Shown piece after piece: positions 31,115 through 41,649 of a stretch of 64,000 nt of DNA. The first letter of the stretch is position 1. Each line of letters starts with the position of its first letter. The stretch spans positions 18,646,386 to 18,710,385 of the forward strand of contig JAJEKV010000003.1 in NCBI GenBank assembly GCA_021234155.1, written 5' to 3'. A model generated the notes under the pieces. It ran no database searches. It was given only the letters and a program-made list of their open reading frames with translations, and was not told where the DNA came from. Made by a program: the position numbers and the translations under genes. Source of the DNA: Isoetes taiwanensis (lineage: Eukaryota; Streptophyta; Lycopodiopsida; Isoetales; Isoetaceae).

Positions 31115-32627
31115 CTAACTATTCTTGATAACGGTAGAGGATGGATTATCCTCTAGGAACTTCTTCACTTGGGCTGTTCCCTTTGAATGACCCAAGTTCC
31201 TAAGGACGTTGGATGAAGATCCACCCGCAAAGCTCTCGCCAAGTCTTCGACTCTGCGGCCGGAGGTATAAGGCTGCGGATAGCCGGTCTTCCTGCCGCTG
31301 TAAGGTATGGCCCGGTCGAAAACATCGAGTGCTACGCTCTCTTCACGAGGATGGCATATTCGGTGTTGAGGGTAGCCGAGCATGCCGACAAATCCCGAGG
31401 AGCGATCAGCATCGACCTCCTTCTTAAGCCCACGGGGGTGAATTTCGCGGTGAATTACCGCTATTCTTCCGCCCATCGCGGGGAAGGTAATACCGCGAAC
31501 GATGGATTTGCGTGGCGGGTCCTCGGCTGTTGGGTATCCAGCTACGTAATGCGCCCGCCAAAATCATCAACCTCCACCATGGTGAGCTCCCTGTAGTCCC
31601 CGATTTGTTTGAAGCTGTCACGAGGTCGAACTTCGCCTCTTCTCTCAGGGGAGGTGTTGAAAAGAGCTTGCCGTTAAGATGTTTGATGTCGGCGTGGCGA
31701 ATCCCCATCTGTTCTGTAGAGCAAGGAACTCTTCTTCCGTCGGTAGTTGGTATGCGATGCAGTGCGCCTCCATAATGCGCCTGATCTTTCTTTGTAGGCT
31801 TGGATATGGAGGTCGACTCCCGTGTAAGTGTCGGCTTCCCTTACTTGGGTGGGAAGTCGAGGTTCTCGGGACGATGAAGTCATCGGATCCGTTCTTGGAG
31901 TTGGTGCGGCAACTCTTGGTGTCGATATTCCCTTTCTGCACTCCGGGAGATTTTTAATGTCGCTTAGGAGCAAAAATTCTTCGCCTTCGACAATGATGGG
32001 GGCTAGGCTTGTAATGCCTAGCCCAAGGGGTGGCGCGATTCTAAGAGTTTGCCGGCTTCTTTCGAAGTCTTGCCACTCTTGTTCTGCCTGTCGCCGCTCT
32101 TCCGCCGGGTCGAGTTCGACGTAGTCTTCCTCCTCTTCTGATTCCTCTTCTTCTGAGTCTTCTTCTTTTCCTTCCTGCTCCTGTTCGTATTGCATAAGGA
32201 GCCGTTGTTCTGCTGCTATGGCTAATGGGTCCACGTCCATGGGGGGAATGGAGGTTTCTCCCACAGTGTTTTCGGCACGATGGGTAAGAAAAATTGCCAA
32301 GGCAGTGTTGAAAGAGAAGTATTTGGTCCTATTGACAGTTAGGACCATTGGCTCGGGCGTGCGCTGCGCCTTGTTTGTGTACTTGGCAATGTTTGGAACA
32401 TCGCCTAAAGCTGCTTGCAGGGATTGCCTAGGGATCGCCTAAAGCTGCACTAGAGATGGCTCTACCCTAGCTTGGAATTCAGACAGAACGCTGCTGTAAG
32501 CTGGGGTTGCGTGCAAAGTTGCTTGGACATCTACCTCCTTCCGGAAGACATGGAAAATTTCATCGATGTCGGCCGCGGCAGCATGAGCGCTGGCGCTGTA
32601 CCATCTGCGGAAATCAGAGGTTGCCAT
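31115..32627 (-). pseudogene. Accessory gene 2 of element B
   Basis: Minus strand, ATG at 32627 (MATSDFRRWYSASAH). The N-terminal block is DEIFHVFRKEVDVQATLHA then TPAYSSVLSEFQARV. After a break, 32348-31674 reads TVDP-like text with a strongly acidic run (EEDSEEEESEEEEDY), LGITSLAPIIVEGEEF and LLLSDIKNLPE. The C-terminal part (31476-31165) has GGRIAVIHRE and ALDVFDRAIPYSGRKTG. Frameshifted. No family recognised; the N-terminus has weak H2A-like spacing (see the A copy). Confidence 0.8.
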
Positions 32628-33351
32628 GAGTTCAATGCGGAAGAGAGTAGCAAATGGTTGCAAGAGCGCCTCAGGGAGTTGGAAAATCGGCTAAGAGAGC
32701 AGGAGCAAACTTGTGGGGTGCTACGCGTAAAATGAGGGACTTATTTATAGAAAAGAGGAAAACCCTAATTTTTGAGGGACATGGAAAATTCTTCGGGTTG
32801 GGTGTTTGTAGTTTGTAATGAGGTCAAAATGGGAATTTGAAGACTAGTTCAAGTGTTAGAGCATGGCTGGATTACTGAAAGATGCTATACAACAGGTTGA
32901 AGATCATTTTGGCAAGCTCCGGTGAAGAAATGGTAGGAGGTCTCACAGCTTGCGCCTCGCTCAAAAACTAAAGTTTAGTTTCTAGTCCAGGCGCGAGCTG
33001 TGAGACATCGGTCCCATTTTGATCAAAACATATCCAATTTAGGTGAACTAAAGGTGTAAGGATGATGGCCTCATCAAATCAGGTAGAATTGACCCCTTAT
33101 TTGGTCAATTTGGAGCTGTTTTGGGCAAGTTTTGGGCAAGGTCTCACAGACTTTAGCCTCGCTCAAAAACTAAAGCTTAGTTTCTTGCCCGGTAGAGCTG
33201 TGAGACATCACGCCTTCGATTTCGGCAAATGTCCTATTTCACTAAAATAAAAACTAAAACCTGCTAACTCATCCTAATTAGTCAAGTTCAGGCAACTAAA
33301 GTACACAAAATTGTTCCATTTTACAAAATTTTCAATTATTTACAAATGGTT
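32628..33351 (-). promoter_or_regulatory. Promoter module 2 of element B
   Basis: Minus strand. Hairpins at 33141-33206 (one arm decayed) and 32940-33006 (arms GTCTCACAGCTTGCGCC and GGCGCGAGCTGTGAGAC read on plus). TATAAATA on minus at 32742-32749, then the ATG at 32627. Confidence 0.75.
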
Positions 33352-34614
33352 CTAAGGGCGTTCTCCCTTAATGCGTCTAGCAAGATACATGTCTTGCCTC
33401 ATAAGGGTTACTCATTTGGCATGGACAGTGCAAGATGTTGAGTCTTCAAAATGTTGTACTATAAACTGCTCAGCCGCTTCTTGCAGTGCCAGCAGCATTT
33501 CATCTGTGACCCTAAAGTCAGTCCTGAAATCCTGCATTACCTCTCTAACTAGCCGAGCAAAGGGGGCACGGGGAATCAGGAAGCCGTAGCTGCGCTGGAA
33601 GTGCCGAATCTCCCGTAGTGCTCTTTGCTCGAGCTGCTTCTTAGTGAGCTTCTTCTGGGAAGGCTTTTTCGGGACCTTGGGCTTGGGTGGTGGGGGTCGT
33701 AGGGTCTGCTGCTTTGTGGGGTGACCCCCTTCGATGGTCTTGACCCTGTTCTCCTGATAGTAGGAGTTGTATGCCTCCCACTCCTTCATATAGGCCTCGT
33801 GGTCCTGCATCTTTCGCTCGTAGACTTTGATGGGGTTGGTGACGTAAGACTCTCGGGCAGGCCGGGGTTGCTTCTTCCTGTCCCATTTCGGGTAAGGAGG
33901 GGGCTTCTTCACTGTGTCCTGCTGCTCCTCCTCGGGTGCTATCTGCTCGGTCACCACCTGCTCTACAGTCGGGGGTTTGGAGGAGCCTGCTCCCTCAGTG
34001 TTGGGATTATGATCTCCGTCAGAATCGTCCGAGGTCGCCGGGGGCTGATCAGGTGGTCGTTCGGCTATCACTATCTTAGGATTGGGCGTTTTCTTTAGCT
34101 TCCTTTTGGGCTGCTCCACGGCTTTGCCCTTCTTCTTCTTCAGTTCCTCGGCCGCTTTTGCCTCCTCCTCTTCTCTCTTCCTCTTCTTTTGTTCCCTTTT
34201 TCTTTCTCGGCGTTCATATTTCCTGATGAAAGCAGCGAGGTCTGCTTCCTCTGCCGGCTCGAGCCTCGGCTCGCTCTGCTCTTGCTGCTCCTCCGCTTCT
34301 TTTTCTCGAATCCAGGCCTCGACTTGTTCTTCAATGGTCGGCTCTGGCGTCGGCATCCTCTGTTCTTCTCGGGCCTTGGTTCTCTTTTCCCTCTGCGCTC
34401 CCTCCTCCTCTTCCTCAATCACTTCCGTCCCGGCCTCTGAATGTACTTCCTCTTCTTGATTTTGCTCGTTCGAAGGTTCTCCCTCACTCGAAGAAGATTG
34501 AGCGTTAGGGTTAAGGAGGCGCTCTTGGAGCATGCGCCGAATCGTACCGGCATCGACGGCGCTGGTCGCTTCGCCTGGGCGGGCTTTCCTCGCAGTCTGC
34601 TTGGTTCGTGCCAT
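33352..34614 (-). pseudogene. Histone H3-type gene of element B, one premature stop
   Basis: Minus strand, ATG at 34614, natural stop at 33354-33352 (420 codons). It opens with MARTKQTARKARPGEATSA: H3 residues 1-9 identical, S10 replaced by Ala. A charged insert follows (EEEEGAQREK, KKRKREEEEAKAAEE, KKTPNPKIVIAERP, PPPYPKWDRKKQPRPARESY). The H3 fold spans the last 89 codons (RALREIRHFQRSYGFLIP, LVREVMQDFRTDFRV, LQEAAEQFIVQHFEDS, LARRIKGERP). The only defect is TGA where C has CGG and A has CGA in HAKR, consistent with a CGA to TGA (CpG) transition, cutting off the last 20 residues. It is closer to H3 than C at QDF and LARRI. Confidence 0.92.
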
Positions 34615-35257
34615 GTTTGACGGGTCGTCAATCGGATCTCGGGCGCCAAAGATCGCCTTAGAGAGCGAGAGCTGGTTTCTAAGGCGGGAACATTCAAATG
34701 AGGGGGGTCTACTTCTATTTATAGCTTGGGAAATTTTAGGTCAAAATTCAAGTTGCTCTATTTAGCCTGCTAAGGTACCTATTTAATTAAAACTTACACT
34801 TATTTCAGACTTTTTCTACTTATTGATCTCACAGGTCGCGCCTCGCTCAAAAACTAAAGTTTAGTTTTTAGACCAGGCGCGAGCTGTGAGATTTCACATA
34901 TCTTTAAGTCATTTAAGTAATTAAAACATGCTATTCTAATTAATTCCTATCTTAGAATTAGCCTTACCACCTTAGTTTTCTCAAATTTGTCATGTTTGAG
35001 TGACCTTGGCTCGATGTCTCACAGCTTGCGCCTCGCTCAAAAACTAAAGTTTAGTTCTTTGCCCAGGCGCGAGCTGTGAGACCACCTTACTTGGCAAATT
35101 TTTGGCTCATTCTTTTTATTCTTATTAAGTTCCAATTCACTTAACTGTTACTAGCTTAGCATAACTACCAAAAATGAGAAAAATTTTCCCACTTTTTGAG
35201 GCTTGAAGATCCTATTAAGTTAGTACTACTGGGAGTATGGTCAGTGCTTTGCTCTTG
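34615..35257 (-). promoter_or_regulatory. Promoter module 1 of element B
   Basis: Minus strand. Hairpins at 35016-35082 and 34826-34892 (outer stem CTCACAG.. / ..CTGTGAG, inner AAAACTAAA / TTTAGTTTT). TATAAATA on minus at 34716-34723, with the ATG 102 nt beyond. Same layout as the other modules. Confidence 0.77.
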
Positions 35258-35285
35258 GTCTCCAAGAACATAGCTCTGATACCAC
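35258..35285 (-). other. Primer-binding site of element B (tRNA-iMet)
   Basis: On the minus strand TGGTATCAGAGCTATG starts next to the LTR; complementary to initiator tRNA-Met over the first 12 nt. Confidence 0.92.
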
Positions 35286-36775
35286 TGTGACGTCCCCTAC
35301 TCATATACGATGCCCGCACCGTATACAAACAGGAGTTCATCCCCCGCACCAGCTATACAGGGCCCTCCACATATCACTGTGTCCGCCTAGAGTCCACAGT
35401 GGGAAGAGTGAAGGGGTCATTTTACCCCGTCTTCCTCAGGGCCTACCTAGCTGCGGAAGCGTAAATATACACGTCAGTAACATAACATCATATATCCACC
35501 TCGAAGGGTGGCACATCAATACCTGCATAGACAAAGATCAGCACAATACAAGGGAAGTTCCTACCCAAGGCTCAGACTCCAGGGAAGGACTGACTAGCTT
35601 GGGTCTCCAGAGTTCAGTGCAGACAGAATCATGACAGTGGATTGGGCTGGCATAAGAACATGGCTTAGGGTTGTCCACTCCATCCGCCCCTCCTGTGCAC
35701 ACTTTGCAGAGTAGGTTGAAAAGTGTTGGGACTGGATCAGTAGCCCAGGGTGCATAGCCAAAGGGGCTATTCTGGGTTACATCTCCCGTCCCGATGGGGC
35801 AGGTAGGGATCACTCCCTCCATGGAGATCTACATGCTGACCCAAGGTGACTAGAGGGCCTTGCCCTTATTCGACTTAACCCTTTGGAAGGTGAACTCCAC
35901 CCCACGGGTGTCGAGCCCATGCCTTACCCACACTCGGTGGCAAGCCATTAGACCTAGTCACTCGATCCCGGTGAGGCCTTACACACGGAGGGATCGGTCA
36001 AGGGTCGAGAACACGAACCTCATTCTAAGCGATCGGCCCCTTCACCCACAACCGGTGGGGTTCTTGTGCACAGGCGAATTCTAGTAATGCACTAAGAGGG
36101 ACTAGCTAGGAGCATCATCTACTAAGCTTTAAGTCTCTACCCACCCTTCCCAATACAATGAGTCCCAGAATACAACCATCCATCATATGATCATAAATAA
36201 TAAGAACTAATCTAATACATAGAGTCAATTCTTTAGTTAGAGTCAATCTCGTGGAGTGCGTTGGGCTACTAAGGGCGATTTAATAGGCTAAACCTACTAG
36301 TTCGAAGGCTGGAATGAGGTTTAAGCTATTCAATCGACCAAATACCTGATCCCTCGGTTCCTCCTCTTGATCGAAAGGCGTCCACGTCTACATTTACGCC
36401 TCGGGATGCGGTCGGAAGGATGATCTGACAAGCTGGGGCGTGCTGGCAGATCGTGGAAGTTGGAATTGACTCCTCAGGCACGCGAATCGGAGCTCAGAAG
36501 GTCTGTGGGCAAAAAAGGGAATGTTAGGGTTTGGTGCCTTATGTAGGCTATCGGTTAGGTTTAGGGTTCCCATGACCCTTTGTCTACCTTTAAGGGTTTA
36601 AAGGTCTAAAGGTGCGCCGCATTGCTAAGTAATGCGCACCATTGCAAGTTGCCCCTAGGGCGCCCTTGCTTGAGATTACGTCCGGGCGCATTGGGCCGCC
36701 GACCGACGGGCGGTACGCTGGATCACAAGACGGTATCGCCCCAGAGACCGTGATATCGATCGAACGAACGTCACA
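35286..36775 (-). repeat. 5' LTR of element B
   Basis: 1490 bp, partner of 7460-8969 and very similar to it apart from small deletions; ends GTCACA before TSD TATGT. Confidence 0.95.
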
Positions 36776-36780
36776 TATGT

Positions 36781-37268
36781 GATCGACCCCATCAAAGTTT
36801 ACGAGAGGAAGATGAGGGAGCACAACGCATATATGAAGAAGTGGGAGGATTATAACTCCTATTACCAGTAAAACAGGGTAAGAACCATTGAAGGGGGACA
36901 TCCGACGAAGAAGCAGACCCTCAGGCCACCACCCGAGAAGCCCAAGCCTCCTAGGCGACCAGCAAAAAGAAGAGCCAACAAAAAGGAGAGCGAGAGGAAA
37001 GCACTACGGGAAATCAGGCATTTTCAACGTAGCTTCGGTTTCTTAATCCCCCGTGCACCGTTCGCCCGACTGGTCCGAGAAGTTATTCAAGTACAACACG
37101 GAAATGAGGGTGACGGGCGAGATGTTGCTGGCCCTGCAAGAGGCAACATAGCAAAAACTGGTGCAGCATTTTGAAGATTCGACAGCCTGCACAGTACATG
37201 CTAAGCGAGTCACGCTAATGAAGCAAGACATGCATCTCGCCAGTTATATTAAGGGAGAACGCCCGTAA
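36781..37268 (+). pseudogene. C-terminal half of element A's histone H3-like gene
   Basis: Continues 6811-7459 beyond element B. It reads IDPIKVYERKMREHNAYMKK, an in-frame TAA near 36870, GGHPTKKQTLRPP, then the H3 fold: KALREIRHFQRSFGFLIPR, APFARLVREVIQ. A frameshift lies near 37090, then MRVTGEMLLALQEAT, an in-frame TAG near 37150, QHFEDSTACTVHAKRVTLMK, and IKGERP with stop TAA at 37266-37268. The fold part matches B and C closely despite the defects. Confidence 0.9.
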
Positions 37269-37875
37269 AATTTTGTAAATGATGAAAACATTTTGTTAAT
37301 ATAAAGAGCTTTGGACTAAATAACATGTGTAATCTTGCTTAATTAAGTTGAGTTAGTAAGTTCCAGCTTTTGTTTTAGTCAAAACAGACATCTTAGACCA
37401 ATTTGAGAGGATGTCTCACACGTCGCGCCAGGAACAAAAATGAAACTCCCATTTTTGATCTGGGTGCAACGTGTGAGACCATGTCCAAATTTGCCCAAAA
37501 CAGCTCCAAATCGACCAAATAAGGGGTCAATTCTGCCTAACTCGATGACTCTAGCAGGATTAGACCCTCATATCACCCAAATTGGACAAGTTTAACCCAC
37601 TTAGAGTCGATGTCTCACACGTCGCGCCAGGAGCAAAAATGAAACTCCCATTTTTGATCTGGGCGCAACGTGTGAGACCTCTTAGTAATTTCTCCACCAT
37701 GCCATATCCAAATGACTCCAGTTTGTTGCAATAGGTTCATTAGCTAATCTTAAAATGCTCAAACCCAAAAGTAGCCTTCAAATCCTCATTTGGACCTCCT
37801 AATAGGTCAGAATCGCCCAACCCCCATAAATTTCTAAGTCACCCAAAAATTAGGGTTTTTCACTTGCCTATAAAT
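37269..37875 (+). promoter_or_regulatory. Promoter module 2 of element A, cut in its TATA box by a LINE
   Basis: Hairpins at 37413-37479 and 37612-37678 (arms GTCTCACACGTCGCGCC and GGCGCAACGTGTGAGAC, inner CAAAAATG / CATTTTTG). The TATA box is interrupted: CCTATAAAT ends at 37875, the LINE follows, and TAAATAGACCCCC resumes at 41531. The leader then runs to the ATG of accessory gene 2 at 41650. Confidence 0.8.
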
Positions 37876-37897
37876 TAGGGTTGCAAAATTAGGGTTT

Positions 37898-38182
37898 TTG
37901 CACCTATCTGATCCAGGCTTCACCTTTTGCAAAAGAATTGGACGTAAGCAAGAAGGTAAGCATCGTCCTATTATTTTGAAATTTCAAAGTCTAGAAAGTA
38001 GAAACCGTGTTATGCAGCATAGAGGACACTTGAAAGGTCACCGCATCTGGCTCAACGATGATTTGACTGTACAGCAACAAAAAGAGCGCAGGCAATTGAT
38101 GGATGAGGTTCATAAAATGAAAGCTGAAGGGAAAAATGCTTTTATTGTGAGCAATCGGATTGTTGTTCGCAATAATGCATAG
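37898..38182 (+). pseudogene. End of LINE ORF1 (nucleic-acid chaperone, C-terminal domain)
   Basis: About 94 codons. RPIILKFQSLESRNRVM and LKGHRIWLNDDLTVQQQKER resemble the C-terminal part of L1-type ORF1 proteins (RPI..KF...K..V, then DL...T...R). The RNA-binding front is missing through 5' truncation. It ends 21 nt before ORF2. Confidence 0.7.
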
Positions 38183-38203
38183 GAAGTAAAGACCCTCAGT
38201 CTA

Positions 38204-41200
38204 ATGGCTTGGAATATACACGGTTTTAATGAATCAAAGATTCTTAGTAATATGGAAATGTTTGAGCAGTTTGATATTCTTGCATTCAGTGAGACATGGG
38301 AACATGAAGCAAACAGATTGATTCCCATCCAGGGGTTTACACTGCTTGAGACCGCTTGGAATGAGCTACAGGGAAGCCGTAGAGGATGGGGCGGACTTGC
38401 ATGCTTTGTTAAAACTGAAATTTGCAATGCGGTTAGCGTGGTCAAAATATGTAAACATAAGCAGTATATATGGATTTGTGTAAATAACTGCATTTATGTG
38501 GCAATAGTATACTTTGCTCCCTTAGAGCCCTATCCCGCGCGGATCTATAACAGCCCAGAGCTTGCTGCGAATGACCCATTTTGTTACCTCTCTGCTGATA
38601 TTGCGTTCTATAAAACTAAAGGACAGGTTTATGTAATAGGAGACATGAATGGCAGGCTCAAGAATAAGCAAGCTACTGTTTTGGCTCATGAAGGAAATCA
38701 TTTGTGGCTTATGGAACAGGCAGACCCTTTGTTGGCATGGCCTAGGACCTCTTGTGATATGCATTTGAATAAAATGGGAGAACACATTCTTGGCTTATGT
38801 GAAGCACATGAATTAGTCGTGTATAATGGTGTTGCTGCATTTCCAGAATCCAACAAATACACATGTTTTCAGCCCAATGGAAATAGTACTGTGGATATGT
38901 TATTGGGAAGTCCAGATGATATGCACTTGGTGACTAGTTTTGAAGTTCTTCCTCAGCATGAGGACTCTGATCATGCCCCTCTTGTCATAAAATACAAGAT
39001 GAAAGTCAAATGTGCGGGGAAAAGCAAAAAACAAGCCCCACCCAGGTTTAAAGTGCAATATAAACTTGCTGGGCAATATGAGAAAGCAATTGATTCAGGC
39101 TTGGAAGGAACTCTTTGGCCTACAGATGATGTTGAAGAAATGCATACACTGCTTAAAGCAGTCCTATCGCAAGCCACCGCAAATGTCTTTGGACTTACTA
39201 AACCAAGGTCAGCTAAATACCATAATAAAAAGTGGTTTGATCACGAATGTATTATGGCAAAGCGCGCATTCCAAGCTGCTATAGACAAATGTGCTGCCAA
39301 GAGAGATTATAAGAATCTTGTTAAGCATAAAAAGCGAAAATGGGAAAGGGAACACCTGCAAAAACTTCTAGATGATATTGCAGTGGATCCAAAATGTTTT
39401 TGGACAAAACTGCAACATCCCATTGAATTGGGAGAGATCGCACAGGAAAGTTTGCTTGAATGGATAAGAGAATTATATACTGTTGCTAATAGCACTGAAA
39501 TGCAAATTGATACTGCCTATACTACACTCTTTGATAAGAGTGATGTTACATATGCTTTACAAAGGATGCAAAATGGGAAATCCTTAGACCTAAATGGGTT
39601 CTGTGCTGAGCTGCTTAAATGGGGAGGTGATCTTTTAAAGGATAAGTTGGTTGATATTTGTAACTTGGCTTTCCATTATGGCTTTCCACATGAATGGTAT
39701 TTAAGCAAGGTGGTTCCTATTCATAAGTCCGGTGATAAAAACCAGGCAAGAAATTATCGGACAATTTTGGTTAGCAATGTATTTGCAAAACTCTTTGCAA
39801 CTATGCTTGAGAGAAAGCTCTCTAATTGGGCTGATGAGAAGAACGAGCGCGCTTATGGACAAGCAGGTTTTCGCAATGACCATTCCACTGTTGATCATTT
39901 TGTCACTTTAAGGGTGATTAATGAAAGAGCAAAGGGTGCTATGCATAATCAGTTTTTGGCCTTCATTGATCTAGCAAAAGCTTTTGATAGAGTTGATCGA
40001 GGTGACTTGCAGAATAGGCTAGAGCTGCTACAAGTTCCTCGGAGCTCCAGTGACGATTCTTGGCGTCTATACCAACAGGTACTCATTGAACTTTCATTTC
40101 CATTTAAAAGCACTGAACAGGTCCAGAGCACGATTGGGGTGAAACAGGGGTGCCCTTGTTCTCCCACTCTCTTTGGACTTTATATTGATGAACTAGAGGG
40201 GTGGCTTGCACGCATGGGAGGAGTTGGAGTCAATGTTGGTAGATATCTCATACAGGTTTTACTTTTTGCGGATGATATAGTTTTGATTTCTAGAACTGCT
40301 GCTGGTCTCCAACATCATTTGGATACTCTTCAGAGATTTTGCGATCAAAAAGGTATGGCTATCAATGTTGCAAAATCTAAAGTCATGATAGTTGGCACAA
40401 AAAAAACTTTTCGATTCACCATTGGGGAATGTGAGTTAGAAACAGTGCATAGTTATAAATACCTTGGAATAGAGGTGGCAAGTAATTATTCATGGAAGCT
40501 GGCAGCTGAAAAACGCGCTTCTGGTGGGCTTAGAACCCTTTATGGTATGTTCCATACTTGTCGTGTGAATAACTTGTGGCATTGGAAACTCAGGAGATTA
40601 CTTTATGACACTCAAGTTAAGGCGGTTGTTTTATATGGCTGTCCAGCTTGGGCCCCTGGACTTGATCGGCAAAGCTGGGACAAGATTGAAAAGGTGCAGA
40701 AACGATTTCTCATGGAAGAGCTTGGAACTAAAATGCAAACTCCATACTGCATTATGCTTGCGGAAACTGGATTGATTCCCCTTGAAACTGAAGCTTTATG
40801 CCGTACTATTAATATGTAAATCGGGTGAAATTGCTCCCTTCAGATCGTCTCCCTTTCCAGGCTATGCAGCAATCCAAAGTACGAGGATGGTTCTCCCAAG
40901 TGATTCAATGGGCAGAAAAATGGGGTGTAGATGATTCTGCTTGGCCGGAGTCAACCAAACTAAAAGAGGTACGCATGCAAATACTTCCAAGAGTCTTGGG
41001 CAAATTGTGGAATCCAAACGATATTGCTGTGAAAAAAAATATTTATAGAGATGATATTAATAGTATGGCTACATATGGAGAACAATCTTACTTGCTATCT
41101 AATATTAGCAGGAAAAATAGAATCTTGATTTCTCAGCTACGAACTTCCTCTCATCATCTGCACATTGAGACAGGAAGGTGGTATGGAACTCCTCGACATA

Positions 41201-41445
41201 CAAGGTACTGCCCAAGCTGTCTTGACCCTAAAATTGAGTCAGAGGTACATACTTTTTTGGAGTGTCCTGCCTATGAACATATAAGAAGTAAGTATAACAT
41301 TTCAGGATTCACATTGTCAGAGCTTTTTAATACGCCTCCAAATCTCCTTAGTTCATATCTCAAGGATGTTTGGAAGGAAAGAGCTGACATAATGGAGTTG
41401 TTTGTTAATATGGAAATACTTGAAGCTACAGGTGCCTTTGTTTAA
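38204..41445 (+). pseudogene. LINE ORF2: AP-like endonuclease and reverse transcriptase, one frameshift
   Basis: 871 codons open (38204-40819), then a frameshift, then about 206 codons to 41445. Endonuclease: AWNIHGFNES, FSETWE (catalytic Glu), GDMNGR, STVDMLLGS, SDHAPLV (Asp-His). RT from about residue 430: VVPIHKSGDKNQARNYRTI, AYGQAGFRNDHSTVDH, FIDLAKAFDRVDR, GVKQGCPCSPTLFGLYIDEL, and the active site LLFADDIVLI. The C-terminal part has CPSC...VHTFLECPAY, the Cys/His motif of LINEs. It would nick the target and prime reverse transcription at it. With only one visible frameshift, this is a fairly young copy. Confidence 0.93.
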
Positions 41446-41530
41446 GCGCCTTGTGGACTATATATCTCTTGTAATATCTTCGCCATATGGACCTGAGGGT
41501 CTTAAATGGCGTGATTAATATTATTATTAT

Positions 41531-41649
41531 TAAATAGACCCCCATTTCCCACTTGGCACCCTACAAGTCTGCTCTTGACATGCTAGGTGATCTTTCAGCT
41601 CCCTGAGGCGCTCCTGCATCTGTTTGTTAGTCCCATCTTCCCTAGATCC
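41531..41649 (+). promoter_or_regulatory. Rest of promoter module 2 of element A
   Basis: TAAATAGACCCCCATTTCC, then a leader matching 19700-19818 in C (CACCCTACAAGTCTGCTC), up to the ATG at 41650. Confidence 0.7.

Larger units (their letters stand above)
7460..36775 (-). mobile_element. Element B: second chromovirus of the same family, minus strand, nested in A
   Basis: LTRs at 7460-8969 (3' LTR in its own orientation) and 35286-36775 (5' LTR), both with TGTGACGT...CGTCACA ends. Target duplication TATGT at 7455-7459 and 36776-36780. Read on the minus strand: PBS, module 1, H3-like gene, module 2, accessory gene 2, gag, pol (interrupted by C at 28813/15626), 3' UTR (interrupted by the Helitron), PPT. 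Without insertions it is about 12.9 kb. Confidence 0.97.
37876..41530 (+). mobile_element. 5'-truncated LINE (non-LTR retrotransposon)
   Basis: Target duplication TAAAT at 37871-37875 and 41531-41535. It carries the end of ORF1 and ORF2 (endonuclease + RT) and ends with a stem GACCTGAGGGTCT (41490-41502) and an (ATT)n tail. The first 30 nt repeat a piece of the target (AAAATTAGGGTTTTT at 37847 and 37886), perhaps filler made at the 5' junction. Confidence 0.93.
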
